Assembly: GCF_008974245.1 (NCBI RefSeq)
Contig: NZ_BBZI01000005.1
Coordinates: 158,180-222,179, forward strand
Direction: 5' to 3'
From: Streptomyces abyssomicinicus
Lineage (GTDB): Bacteria; Actinomycetota; Actinomycetes; Streptomycetales; Streptomycetaceae
DNA length: 64,000 bases
Shown here: piece by piece, positions 33,719 to 41,619 of the stretch
How positions within the stretch are numbered: position 1 is the stretch's first letter
Layout of the letters: each line of letters opens with the position of its first letter
Notes under the pieces: generated by a model
Database searches by the model: none
The model's input: only the letters and a program-made list of their open reading frames with translations
What the model was told of the DNA's origin: nothing
Translations under genes and position numbers: made by a program

Positions 33719-34638
33719 GCGGCACCGCCCTCGGCGGAGCCCGCCGTGGGGCCGGCCCCGCGCAAGCTCTCGTAGATCCTCGGCAATCCCTCCGAGCCGT
33801 GCCCCGCGGCGATCTGCCGGCTGATCAGCTCCTGGACGGCGGCGATCGGGGCCGGTTCGACATCCTCCTCCTCACTGGCCCGCACGAGGTCCGACAGGTC
33901 GGAGAAGTCCAGGCTCTGCTGGCCCGGGACGGTGTAGTCGCCGCCGTCGACGACCTTCGCGTATCCGGCGAGTTCGTGGGTCATGGCGGACAGGAACGGC
34001 GCCTGCCGGGCGGCGAAGTCGGACGCGCTCATCCCCATGGAGGCGACCATCGCCGCGCCGTGGAAGAAGCCGGTGAACATCTGGTACATCCCCGACAGCA
34101 TGGCGAGGTCCACCAACGACGCCCGGCCGGCGTCCTCCCCGTGGAACTCGCCGGCGGGCCAGACGCCGAGAAGGGGGAGCAGGGCGTCGTAGGCCGCCCG
34201 TGAGCCGCTGTAGAGGATCTGGCCCTCGCGGGCTCCGATCATGGCGGGCACGGCCATGACGGCGCCGTCGAGGTGGTCGGCGCCGTGCTCGGCGGCCCAG
34301 GACGCCAGTTCGCGGGACTCGTTCGGGGTCGTGGTCGTGAGGTTGACAAGGGTGCGGCCGCGCAGTTCCCCGGCCGCCCGGCCGAGGGCTTCCCGCACCG
34401 AGGCGTACCCGAGCAGGCAGGTGACGACCACCGGGCTCGCCGCCACGGCCTCGCGGACCGAGCCGGCGGCGTGGGCGCCGCGGGCCACCGGTCCCGCGGC
34501 GCGGTCAGGGGTCCGGTTCCAGACGGTCACGGAGCGCCCGGCGTCGAGCAGCGCGGTCGTCAGCGCGCTGCCCATGGCGCCGAGACCGAGCATGCTGACG
34601 TCGGTGGGCCCGACCGGATTTCGCGTGGGTTCAGACAT
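33715..34638 (-). CDS. NADPH-dependent imine reductase-like protein (Asp type)
   Basis: A 307-residue paralogue of the next gene: GLGAMG at 18-23, VWNRT at 39-43, and D177 in SLVDLAML at the position where the partner has Tyr. Two IRED-type enzymes with different catalytic residues in one operon are unusual. The C-terminus is about 15 residues longer and Gly/Ala-rich. The start at 34638 has no Shine-Dalgarno; ATG 34647 is an alternative, and the transcript may have a very short leader. It is divergent from an HxlR regulator. Confidence 0.8.
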   Translation of the reverse strand: MSEPTRNPVGPTDVSMLGLGAMGSALTTALLDAGRSVTVWNRTPDRAAGPVARGAHAAGSVREAVAASPVVVTCLLGYASVREALGRAAGELRGRTLVNLTTTTPNESRELASWAAEHGADHLDGAVMAVPAMIGAREGQILYSGSRAAYDALLPLLGVWPAGEFHGEDAGRASLVDLAMLSGMYQMFTGFFHGAAMVASMGMSASDFAARQAPFLSAMTHELAGYAKVVDGGDYTVPGQQSLDFSDLSDLVRASEEEDVEPAPIAAVQELISRQIAAGHGSEGLPRIYESLRGAGPTAGSAEGGAA

Positions 34639-34672
34639 GCCGACCATGCTGTACATCGCTGTACCGTGAGGG

Positions 34673-34699
34673 AAGTACCCACTCTTTACTGCGGTACTT
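34673..34699. promoter_or_regulatory. Candidate HxlR operator
   Basis: Perfect 7-bp inverted arms, AAGTACC (34673-34679) and GGTACTT (34693-34699), lie two helical turns apart in the 86-base gap between the divergent reductase operon and the HxlR gene. The spacing suits a dimeric winged-helix protein. Confidence 0.6.
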
Positions 34700-34724
34700 A
34701 CCTTTTGGTGAGTGAGGAGAAAGC

Positions 34725-35105
34725 ATGACGAAGGCTCCCCGCAACGGCCCCTACATCTGTGGCATCGACGCCGCACTCGACGTCGTCAGCGGCAAGTGGA
34801 AGGGCCTCGTCCTCTGGGAATTGCACACGCACGGCATCCGGCGTTTCGCCGAACTGCGCCGTGCGCTGCCAGGAGTGAGCGAGAAGATGCTGACACAGCA
34901 TCTGCGCCAGATGGAGGAGGACGGACTGGTCCACCGCACCGTCTTCGCGGAGGTGCCGCCGAGGGTGGAGTACTCCCTGACCGAATCGGGTGCGGCGCTG
35001 AACGAGGCGCTGCTCCCGCTCGGAGAGTGGGGCCGTGACCGGATACGTCGCCGTGGCCTCGACGTCGTCACGGACCCCGACACCGCGGGCGCCGCGGCCC
35101 CTTGA
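34725..35105 (+). CDS. HxlR-family winged-helix regulator
   Basis: A 126-residue HxlR protein: CGIDAALDVVSGKWKGLVLW is the family opening with an early cysteine (C12), FAELRRALPGVSEKMLTQHLRQMEEDGL the recognition helices, and RVEYSLTESG the wing. Members sense aldehydes, oxidants or disulfide stress, often through the N-terminal Cys. It is divergent from the imine reductase pair with a dyad between them, so it probably controls that operon. GAGGAGA lies before the ATG. Confidence 0.88.
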   Translation: MTKAPRNGPYICGIDAALDVVSGKWKGLVLWELHTHGIRRFAELRRALPGVSEKMLTQHLRQMEEDGLVHRTVFAEVPPRVEYSLTESGAALNEALLPLGEWGRDRIRRRGLDVVTDPDTAGAAAP

Positions 35106-35136
35106 CCCGGATACCGGTCGCGCGGCGGGAAACCCG

Positions 35137-35180
35137 TTGGCGGACCGGCACGGCCGTTGTTAGTCTCCCGACGGCCGTGC
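35137..35180 (+). promoter_or_regulatory. Promoter flanked by a 10-bp inverted repeat
   Basis: TTGGCG (35137-35142) and TAGTCT (35161-35166) are spaced 18 bases apart. The arms GCACGGCCGT (35148-35157) and ACGGCCGTGC (35171-35180) bracket the -10 box. It can be an operator of the following gene, or a terminator of the HxlR gene, or both. Confidence 0.5.
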
Positions 35181-35203
35181 GAGAGAACGAGGAGGTGGTA
35201 GCC

Positions 35204-35257
35204 GTGGACGCAGTACCGACACGGGTGCTCCCCTCCGGGGTCACGGCCGGGCGATAG
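35204..35257 (+). CDS. Possible 17-residue leader peptide
   Basis: GTG 35204 is preceded by GAGGAGG at good spacing. The frame reads MDAVPTRVLPSGVTAGR and ends in TAG, 45 bases before the hydrolase start. It has a better ribosome site than the hydrolase itself and lies just downstream of a plausible promoter, so it may be a translated leader. No regulatory hairpin switch is evident after it. Confidence 0.4.
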   Translation: MDAVPTRVLPSGVTAGR

Positions 35258-35302
35258 GTCGTCCGGGAGCGCCGTTCACGAGCACTCCCGAAAGGCACGA
35301 CC

Positions 35303-36040
35303 ATGCAGTTCACTTCCGCAGCCCGCCTCGACGACGGCGTCCTCGAGCGCGAGTTCACCCTCGGCGAGATCCCCGGCACCCTGTGGACGCCCGCGTCCGC
35401 CGCCCCCGCCGCACCGGCCCCGCTGGTCCTGATGGCCCACAACAACGGCCTGCCCAAGGCGGACCCCCGGCTGGTGGCCCGGGCCCGGTACACCGCGGCG
35501 CGCGGTTACGCGGTGGCCACCATCGACGCCGCCGGGTGCGGGGACCGGCCCCGCTCCGCGGCCGAGGAGCAGGCCCGCGCCGACTTCCGGCGGGCGATGC
35601 GGGCGGGTGGGCCCACCGACGAGATCTTCGAGTCCTTCATCGGCCCGCTGGTCGAGAAGGCGGTCCCGGACTGGCGGACCACCCTGGACGCCCTCCTCAC
35701 CCTGCCAGGAATCGGCCGCGGTCCGGTCGGGTACTCCGGGGGGTGGACCGCCCTCGGCATCCGGCTGGCGGTGGCCGAGCCGCGCATCGCGGCCGCAGGC
35801 TTCTTCGCCGGGGGGTACGTGCCCCGCGCCCAGCGTGAGGAGGCCCGGCAGGTCACCGTTCCCCTGCTGTTCCTGCTCCAGTGGGACGACGAGGGCAACT
35901 CCCGGCAACGGGCGCTCGACCTGTTCGACGCCTTCGGCAGCGAGGAGAAGACGCTGCACGCCAACCTCGGCGGACACACCGGCACGCCGTGGTTCGAACT
36001 GGAGGACGGCTGCCGGTTCCTGGACCGCCACCTGAAGTGA
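35303..36040 (+). CDS. Dienelactone hydrolase-like alpha/beta hydrolase
   Basis: A 245-residue single-domain alpha/beta hydrolase. The nucleophile Ser lies in GYSGG, with a late Asp (QWDDE region) and His in LGGHTG completing the triad. The oxyanion region is MAHNNG. It has no signal peptide and would act on a small ester, lactone or C-C bond in the cytoplasm; the substrate is unknown. The ribosome site is weak (AAAGG), consistent with dependence on the translated leader upstream. It is followed by a rightward run of four genes. Confidence 0.78.
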   Translation: MQFTSAARLDDGVLEREFTLGEIPGTLWTPASAAPAAPAPLVLMAHNNGLPKADPRLVARARYTAARGYAVATIDAAGCGDRPRSAAEEQARADFRRAMRAGGPTDEIFESFIGPLVEKAVPDWRTTLDALLTLPGIGRGPVGYSGGWTALGIRLAVAEPRIAAAGFFAGGYVPRAQREEARQVTVPLLFLLQWDDEGNSRQRALDLFDAFGSEEKTLHANLGGHTGTPWFELEDGCRFLDRHLK

Positions 36041-36151
36041 CACCGGGCGGTCCGGCGGCCCGCGGCAGGCAGCCGCTTCCGGCGGGGCCTCGCGGAGCGG
36101 GTGCGGGACGGTTCGGGGGGCGCCGAACCGTCCCGGGCCTACCGTCGGGGC

Positions 36152-36982
36152 ATGAGGCCCACCACGCGCACACCTGACCGCCGCGCCGACGTGCGGGCGG
36201 CGGCCCCGACGACTGCCTTCGCCCGCCTGCACCACCGGGCCGGGCCGCTGCTGCTGCCCAACGCCTGGGACCACGCCTCCGCCGCCGCCCTGGCGGCCCG
36301 AGGCTTCGCGGCGATCGGCACCACGAGCCTGGGCGTGGCGGCCGCCGCGGGGCTGCCGGACGGGGAGGGCGCGACCGCCGGGGAGACGCTGGCACTGGCC
36401 CGCCGGCTCGGGCGACGGGCGTCCTTCCTGTTCACGGTGGACGCGGAGGGCGGCTTCAGCGACGATCCGCGGGAGGTGGCCCGCCTGGCCCGGAGCCTGC
36501 ACGAGGCGGGCGCCGCGGGGATCAACCTCGAGGACGGCCGCCCGGACGGGACGCTCGCCCCCGCCGCCCTGCACGCCGCGAAGATCGCCGCGGTGAAGGC
36601 CGCCGTGCCCGACCTGTTCGTCAACGCCCGCACCGACACCCACTGGCTGTCCCGCGACGAGGAGGAGACGGCCGCACGGCTCGCGCGCTACGAACGGGCG
36701 GGCGCGGACGGGGTGTTCGTGCCCGGGCTGTCCGACCCGGCCGGGATCGCCGCGCTGACGTCGGCGCTCCGCGTCCCGCTGAACATCCTGTACACGCCGA
36801 GCGGCCCCGGCCTCACCGAGCTGGCCGCACTCGGCGTGCGCCGGATCAGTCTCGGCTCGCTGCTCTACCGCAGGGCCCTGACCGCCGCGGTGGCCGCCGC
36901 CACCGCCGTCCGCGACGGCGACGCGACGGCGGACCTCACCGCGCTGCCGTACCCGGCGGTGCGGGAACTGCTGGGCGAGTAG
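36152..36982 (+). CDS. Isocitrate lyase/PEP mutase superfamily protein
   Basis: A 276-residue TIM-barrel enzyme of the ICL/PEPM superfamily. It shows NAWDHASA near the N-terminus, FTVDAEGGF (metal-binding Asp), GINLEDG (Glu) and NARTD. Members cleave or form C-C or C-P bonds of carboxylates, e.g. oxaloacetate hydrolase or 2-methylisocitrate lyase. The catalytic Cys loop of true isocitrate lyases is absent, so it is one of the small PEPM-like forms. It is 41 bases from the next SDR gene. Confidence 0.82.
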   Translation: MRPTTRTPDRRADVRAAAPTTAFARLHHRAGPLLLPNAWDHASAAALAARGFAAIGTTSLGVAAAAGLPDGEGATAGETLALARRLGRRASFLFTVDAEGGFSDDPREVARLARSLHEAGAAGINLEDGRPDGTLAPAALHAAKIAAVKAAVPDLFVNARTDTHWLSRDEEETAARLARYERAGADGVFVPGLSDPAGIAALTSALRVPLNILYTPSGPGLTELAALGVRRISLGSLLYRRALTAAVAAATAVRDGDATADLTALPYPAVRELLGE

Positions 36983-37023
36983 CCCGCGCGCCGGTGGGGA
37001 CCCGGGCGGCGGAGGCGAGGCCA

Positions 37024-37950
37024 GTGGGACAGTCCACGCGGTGCAGAGGACGCCGGCCGCTCAAGGGCCGGGTCGTGGTGGTGACCGGAGCCGCCCGTGG
37101 TGTGGGGGCCGCGCTCGCGCGCGACCTCGCGGGACGCGGGGCGCACGTGGCGTTGCTGGGCCACGGCAGGGACCGGCTGGAGCGGCTGGCGGCGGAGCTG
37201 CCGACGCCCGCGCAGGCCGTCGAGGCCGACGTCACCGACGACGACGGGATGGCGGCGGCCGCCCGCGAGGTGCGGGAGGGGCTCGGGCTGCCGTCCGCGG
37301 TGGTGGCGAACGCCGGGATCGCCGAGGGCGGGCCCTTCGTGAGCTCCGACCCCGCGCTGTGGCGGCGCGTGATCGACGTGAACCTGACCGGGAGCGCCGT
37401 GACCGCGCGGGTGTTCCTGCCCGACCTGCTCCGCACCCACGGGTACTTCCTCCAGGTCGCCTCGCTGGCCTCGTTCGGCTCCGCGCCCATGATGAGCGCG
37501 TACTGCGCCTCCAAGGCGGGCGTCGAGGCCTTCGCGCACTCGCTGCGCGCCGAGCTGGCGCACCGGGGGGTCGGCGTCGGCATCGGGTACCTGAACTGGA
37601 CCGACACGGACATGATCAGGGACGGCGACAAGTACCCCGTGCTGCGCGAACTGCGCGGGCACATGCCGCCGCCCGCCCGGCGGATCCACCCGGTCGCCAC
37701 CGTCGCCGGGCGGCTCGCGGACGCCGTCGAGCACCGCCGTGCCGCCATCTACGTCCCCGCCTGGCTGCGGGCCGTGCAGGGGATCCGCGCCGCGATGCCC
37801 GTCGTGGTCACCGCCGTGTCCCGGCACGAGCTGGCCCGGCTGGAGGCGGCCGGGCCGCTGGAGCACACCGGCCCGCTGGGCGCGGGAGGGGCGGCCGACC
37901 TGGCCGCCCGCGCGCCCGCGTCCCCCGGGCCGCCCGCGCGCGGGACCTGA
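37024..37950 (+). CDS. SDR-family oxidoreductase
   Basis: A 308-residue classical SDR: TGAARGVG near residue 20, NAGI, the active-site YCASK, and a C-terminal extension with a hydrophobic VYVPAWLRAVQG-like segment that may touch the membrane. GTG 37024 follows GGAGGCGAGG; the in-frame GTG 36994 has no ribosome site. In many Streptomyces an SDR of this type is followed by an SRPBCC protein and a phytoene desaturase-like FAD protein, as here; the pathway of that set is not established. Confidence 0.83.
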   Translation: MGQSTRCRGRRPLKGRVVVVTGAARGVGAALARDLAGRGAHVALLGHGRDRLERLAAELPTPAQAVEADVTDDDGMAAAAREVREGLGLPSAVVANAGIAEGGPFVSSDPALWRRVIDVNLTGSAVTARVFLPDLLRTHGYFLQVASLASFGSAPMMSAYCASKAGVEAFAHSLRAELAHRGVGVGIGYLNWTDTDMIRDGDKYPVLRELRGHMPPPARRIHPVATVAGRLADAVEHRRAAIYVPAWLRAVQGIRAAMPVVVTAVSRHELARLEAAGPLEHTGPLGAGGAADLAARAPASPGPPARGT

Positions 37951-38117
37951 CGTCCCGGCGGCGCCCGGACCCGGCCGCCGCTCCCCGCCGCCCCCGGAGG
38001 GCGGGGCGGCGCCGGACCGCCTCCCGGGTTCGTCCCCGCGCGACGGGGCACCCGGCCCGCGACCATCGGCACCGAGGGCCCCGTCGGCACCGGGAGCCCC
38101 AGGACGCGGGAGACGGC

Positions 38118-38612
38118 ATGGCCAAGCGGCACCGGTTGATCAGGGCGACCCCCGAGGAGGTCTGGGGCATCCTCGCGGACGGCGGGCGCTACGCGGACTG
38201 GGTGGTCGGGACCGCGCGCTCCCGGCCGGTGCGGGGCGACTGGCCCGAGGTGGGGGCGGCGATCACGTACGAGATCCGGCTCGGCCCGCTGAGGCTGCAC
38301 AACGAGACCGTGGTGCGCCGCTGCCTGCCCGGCCGCGAGCTGGAACTGGAGGCCAAGGCGGGCCCCCTCGGCACCGCGCGGATCGCGCTGGAACTGCGCT
38401 CCTGGGGCGACGACACCCTGATCATCGTCGACGAGCACCCGCTGCAGGGGGCCGGCGGGAAGATCCACAACGTGGCCGTGGAGGCGCTGATCCAGCTGCG
38501 GCACCGGGAGATGCTGCGCCGGCTGGAGGAGGTCTGCGAGGAGGCGTGCCGCCGCGACGGCGGACGGCCCGGACTGTCCGACCAGGGCCGCGTCCGGCCC
38601 GCCGGAGCCTGA
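38118..38612 (+). CDS. SRPBCC-family (START-like) protein
   Basis: A 164-residue protein with the helix-grip fold of the polyketide cyclase/dehydrase group: RATPEEVWGILADGGRYADWVVGT at the front, a central beta sheet (ITYEIRLGPLRLHNETVV), and a long C-terminal helix (VAVEALIQLRHREMLRRLEEVCEEA). Such proteins bind hydrophobic ligands. It lies between an SDR and an FAD oxidoreductase (11 bases before the latter) and may hold their substrate. GGGAGA precedes the ATG. Confidence 0.8.
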   Translation: MAKRHRLIRATPEEVWGILADGGRYADWVVGTARSRPVRGDWPEVGAAITYEIRLGPLRLHNETVVRRCLPGRELELEAKAGPLGTARIALELRSWGDDTLIIVDEHPLQGAGGKIHNVAVEALIQLRHREMLRRLEEVCEEACRRDGGRPGLSDQGRVRPAGA

Positions 38613-38622
38613 GGAGGCGCAC

Positions 38623-40260
38623 ATGCCCGACGCCGTGGTGATCGGCGCCGGCCCCAACGGGCTGGTCGCGGCCAATCTGCTGGCGGACGCCGGCTGGAGC
38701 GTCGTCGTCCTGGAGGAGCAGCCCGAACCGGGGGGCGCGGTACGGCACGACCGGGGCGTCGACCCGGAGTTCGTGCACGACCTGTTCAGCGCCTTCTACC
38801 CGCTCGCCGCCGCCTCGCCGATCCTGGAGACCCTGCGCCTGGAGCGGTACGGGCTGCGTTGGCGGCACGCGCCGAGGGTGGTCGCGCATCCGCTGAGCGA
38901 CGGACGGTGCGCCGTGCTGGGCCGCACCCTGGGGCAGACCGTGGCCTCCCTGGAGGGCTTCGCGGAGGGTGACGGCGAGGCATGGCGCGACCTGCACGAC
39001 GTGTGGGAACGGCTGCGGCCGGACCTGCTGGACGCCCTGTTCACCCCCTTCCCGCCGGTCAAGGCGGGCGCCCGGCTGGCACTGCGGCTGCGCGGCACCG
39101 GCGGGCTGCGGCTGGCCCGCAGCCTGGTGCTGCCGGTGCGCAGGCTGGGGGAGGAGGAGTTCCGCGAGGAGGGCGGCCGGCTGCTGCTGGCCGGCAACGC
39201 CCTCCACGCCGACCTCGCCCCGGAGGCCGCGGGCAGCGGCGGCTTCGGCTGGCTGATGGCCATGCTCGGTCAGAGCTACGGCTTCCCGGTGCCCGAGGGC
39301 GGGGCCGGCGGGCTGATCACCGCGCTGGTGGCCCGTCTGGAGGAACGCGGCGGCGCGGTGCGCTGCGGGCAGCGCGCGGTGGAGATCGTGGTGCGGCAGG
39401 GCACGGCGGTCGCGGTACGCACCGCCGACGGGGAGACGTTCGACGCGCGCCGGGCGGTGCTCGCCGACGTCTCCGTGCCGGCGCTCTACGGGGAGCTGGT
39501 CCGCCCGGAGCATCTGCCCGACCAGGTCCTGAAGGACCTCGAGCGGTTCCAGTGGGACTTCGCCACCTTCAAGGTCGACTGGGCGCTGGACGGCCCCGTC
39601 CCCTGGGCGTCCCCCGAGGCCGGGCAGGCCGGCACGGTGCACCTCGCGGACGGGGTGGACGAACTGACCCGGTTCGCCGCCCAGCTCGCCATGGGCCGTG
39701 TCCCCGACCGGCCGTTCTGCGTCTTCGGCCAGATGACGACGGCGGACCCCACGCGCTCCCCGGCCGGCACCGAGTCCGCGTGGGCCTACACCCACGTGCC
39801 CCACACGGTGCGCGGCGACGCCGGGGACGAGGGCATCACCGGGAGCTGGGACGCCGCCGAGGCGGAGCGGATGGCCGACCGGGTGGAACGCCAGGTGGAA
39901 CGCTTCGCGCCCGGCTTCCGCGACCGGATCCGCGCCCGCCGCCTGCTCGCGCCGCCGACCCTGGAGGCGATGGACGCCAACCTGCGCGGCGGCGCGATCA
40001 ACGGCGGCACCACCGCCATGCACCAGCAGCTGGTCTTCCGCCCGGTCCCCGGCACCGGCCGCCCGGAGACCGCCGTGCGGCGCCTGTACCTGGCGTCCGC
40101 CGCGGCCCACCCCGGCGGCGGCGTGCACGGGGCGCCCGGCGCCAACGCGGCCCGTGCCGCCCTGCACGGACGCCTCCCGGGGGGCCTCGCCCGGGCCCAG
40201 CGGCTGCTCACCCGGCGCGACCGCAAGGGCGACCGGCGGCCGGTGCCGGACGAGTGGTGA
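38623..40260 (+). CDS. Phytoene desaturase-like FAD-dependent oxidoreductase
   Basis: A 545-residue flavoprotein of the CrtI/amine-oxidase group. The FAD dinucleotide motif is GAGPNG at 8-13 with the acidic strand end VVLEEQ, then PGGAV. The C-terminal FAD signature is HPGGGVHGAPGANAAR. Members desaturate or oxidise isoprenoids and related lipophilic compounds. No carotenoid synthase genes are nearby, so a carotenoid role is not indicated. GAGGAGG precedes the ATG. It is the last gene of the run and is followed by a strong terminator. Confidence 0.83.
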   Translation: MPDAVVIGAGPNGLVAANLLADAGWSVVVLEEQPEPGGAVRHDRGVDPEFVHDLFSAFYPLAAASPILETLRLERYGLRWRHAPRVVAHPLSDGRCAVLGRTLGQTVASLEGFAEGDGEAWRDLHDVWERLRPDLLDALFTPFPPVKAGARLALRLRGTGGLRLARSLVLPVRRLGEEEFREEGGRLLLAGNALHADLAPEAAGSGGFGWLMAMLGQSYGFPVPEGGAGGLITALVARLEERGGAVRCGQRAVEIVVRQGTAVAVRTADGETFDARRAVLADVSVPALYGELVRPEHLPDQVLKDLERFQWDFATFKVDWALDGPVPWASPEAGQAGTVHLADGVDELTRFAAQLAMGRVPDRPFCVFGQMTTADPTRSPAGTESAWAYTHVPHTVRGDAGDEGITGSWDAAEAERMADRVERQVERFAPGFRDRIRARRLLAPPTLEAMDANLRGGAINGGTTAMHQQLVFRPVPGTGRPETAVRRLYLASAAAHPGGGVHGAPGANAARAALHGRLPGGLARAQRLLTRRDRKGDRRPVPDEW

Positions 40261-40301
40261 CGCGAGCCGGAGCGCGGCGCGCCGGGGCGTGCACCCCACG
40301 C

Positions 40302-40344
40302 GCCGGAGGGCCGCCGCGAGTCCGGCCCGCGGCGGCCCTCCGGC
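40302..40344 (+). terminator. Strong terminator hairpin
   Basis: A perfect 17-bp inverted repeat (first arm GCCGGAGGGCCGCCGCG) with a 9-base loop starts 42 bases after the FAD oxidoreductase stop. Confidence 0.85.
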
Positions 40345-40534
40345 GGGGCGCCGGCCGGGGCCCTGCCGTGGTCCGGAGCCCCGCCGTGGGCCGGGCCCGG
40401 AGGGGCCGTGGCGCGTGGTGGCCGGGGCCCTGGAGGCGGGGGCGCGCGGCGCGGCGGGTCCTGCCCCGAGTTGCCGCGGGCCCCCCGTGCGCCCAGCATG
40501 AGGGCAGTCGTATCCGGGCAGGATGGCCCAGGCG

Positions 40535-40576
40535 GGTCCGCCCGGCCACGGGCGGACCGTGGTCCGAGGGCGGACC
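40535..40576 (+). promoter_or_regulatory. Two adjacent hairpins in the dhaK leader
   Basis: The first stem pairs GGTCCGCCCG (40535-40544) with CGGGCGGACC (40549-40558) around a 4-base loop. The second pairs GGTCCG (40561-40566) with CGGACC (40571-40576). Since the arms share GGTCCG/CGGACC, alternative pairing between the two is possible. The dhaK ribosome site follows directly. Confidence 0.5.
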
Positions 40577-40594
40577 TGAGGAGGGAGACCCCCG

Positions 40595-41593
40595 ATGGCC
40601 GCGTATTTCGGCAACGCCGCCGAGGACCTGGTGCCCGACGCCCTGGCGGGCTTCGCCCGGGCCCACGCGTCCCTGGTGACCCACGACACCGAGCACGGCT
40701 ACCTGCTGGCCCGGGACCCCGCCCCCGGCCGCCGCGTGGCGCTGCTCTCCGGCGGCGGCTCCGGCCACGAGCCGCTGCACACCGGGTTCGTCGGACGCGG
40801 CATGCTCGACGCCGCCGTCCCCGGCCGGGTCTTCGCCTCGCCGCACAACCGCTCCGTCTACGAGGCGTCCGTGGCGGCCGCCCGTGAGGACGGCGTGCTG
40901 CACGTCGTCAAGAACTACACCGGCGACCGGATCAACTTCGGCATCGCCGCCGAACGCCTCGCCCGCCGCGGCATCCCCTGCGCCCGGGTGCTCGTCGATG
41001 ACGACCTCGCCTCGGAGTCGGAGGAGATCCGCGCCGGCCGGCGCGGCACCGGCGGGACCGTGCTGGTGGAGAAGATCCTCGGCGCCGCCGCCGACAGCGG
41101 CCTGGCACTCGACGAACTCGCCAAGCTGGGCGGCGAACTGGTGGCGCGCTGCCGCACCCTCGCGGTGGCCTCCCGGGCCCACACCGCCCCCACCACCGGC
41201 GGTCCCGCCTTCGAACTCGACGCCGGACAGCTGGAGTACGGCGTCGGCATCCACGGCGAGCGGGCGGACCGGGCCCGCGCCCACGGACCGTCGTCCGAGC
41301 TGGTGGCGGAGATGACCGGGTCGCTGCTCCAGACGCTCGCCCCGTCCCGCGGGGACGCGGTGATCGCCCTGGTCAACGGCCTCGGCTCGGTGACCCCGCT
41401 GGAGCTGTACGGCATCTTCGGCGAGCTGGGCCGCCTGCTGGACGACCGCGGACTCGACCTGGCGCGCTGCCTCGTCGGCAACTACGTGACGGCGCTGGAC
41501 ATGCGGGGCTTCTCGATCACCCTGATGGTGGCCGACCCCCTCGTGCTGGAACGGTACGACGCCCCCGTCCGTACCGCCGCGCTCAGCTGGTGA
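40595..41593 (+). CDS. dhaK: Dihydroxyacetone kinase substrate-binding subunit
   Basis: A 332-residue DhaK. GGGSGHEP at 53-60, NYTGD at 107-111 and the catalytic H220 in GVGIHGE, which binds dihydroxyacetone covalently as a hemiaminal, are all present. With DhaL it phosphorylates dihydroxyacetone to DHAP. GAGGAGGGAG precedes the ATG and two stacked hairpins lie just before that. DhaL follows 26 bases downstream. The phosphoryl-donor subunit DhaM of the PTS-dependent system is not in the window. Confidence 0.93.
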   Translation: MAAYFGNAAEDLVPDALAGFARAHASLVTHDTEHGYLLARDPAPGRRVALLSGGGSGHEPLHTGFVGRGMLDAAVPGRVFASPHNRSVYEASVAAAREDGVLHVVKNYTGDRINFGIAAERLARRGIPCARVLVDDDLASESEEIRAGRRGTGGTVLVEKILGAAADSGLALDELAKLGGELVARCRTLAVASRAHTAPTTGGPAFELDAGQLEYGVGIHGERADRARAHGPSSELVAEMTGSLLQTLAPSRGDAVIALVNGLGSVTPLELYGIFGELGRLLDDRGLDLARCLVGNYVTALDMRGFSITLMVADPLVLERYDAPVRTAALSW

Positions 41594-41619
41594 CCACCGG
41601 CAGTCCTGGGAGGCAAGCG

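Noticed and set aside
38623..40260. Carotenoid cluster based on the CrtI-like protein
   Set aside because: No phytoene synthase, GGPP synthase or cyclase nearby; the SDR/SRPBCC/FAD set occurs without carotenoid genes.
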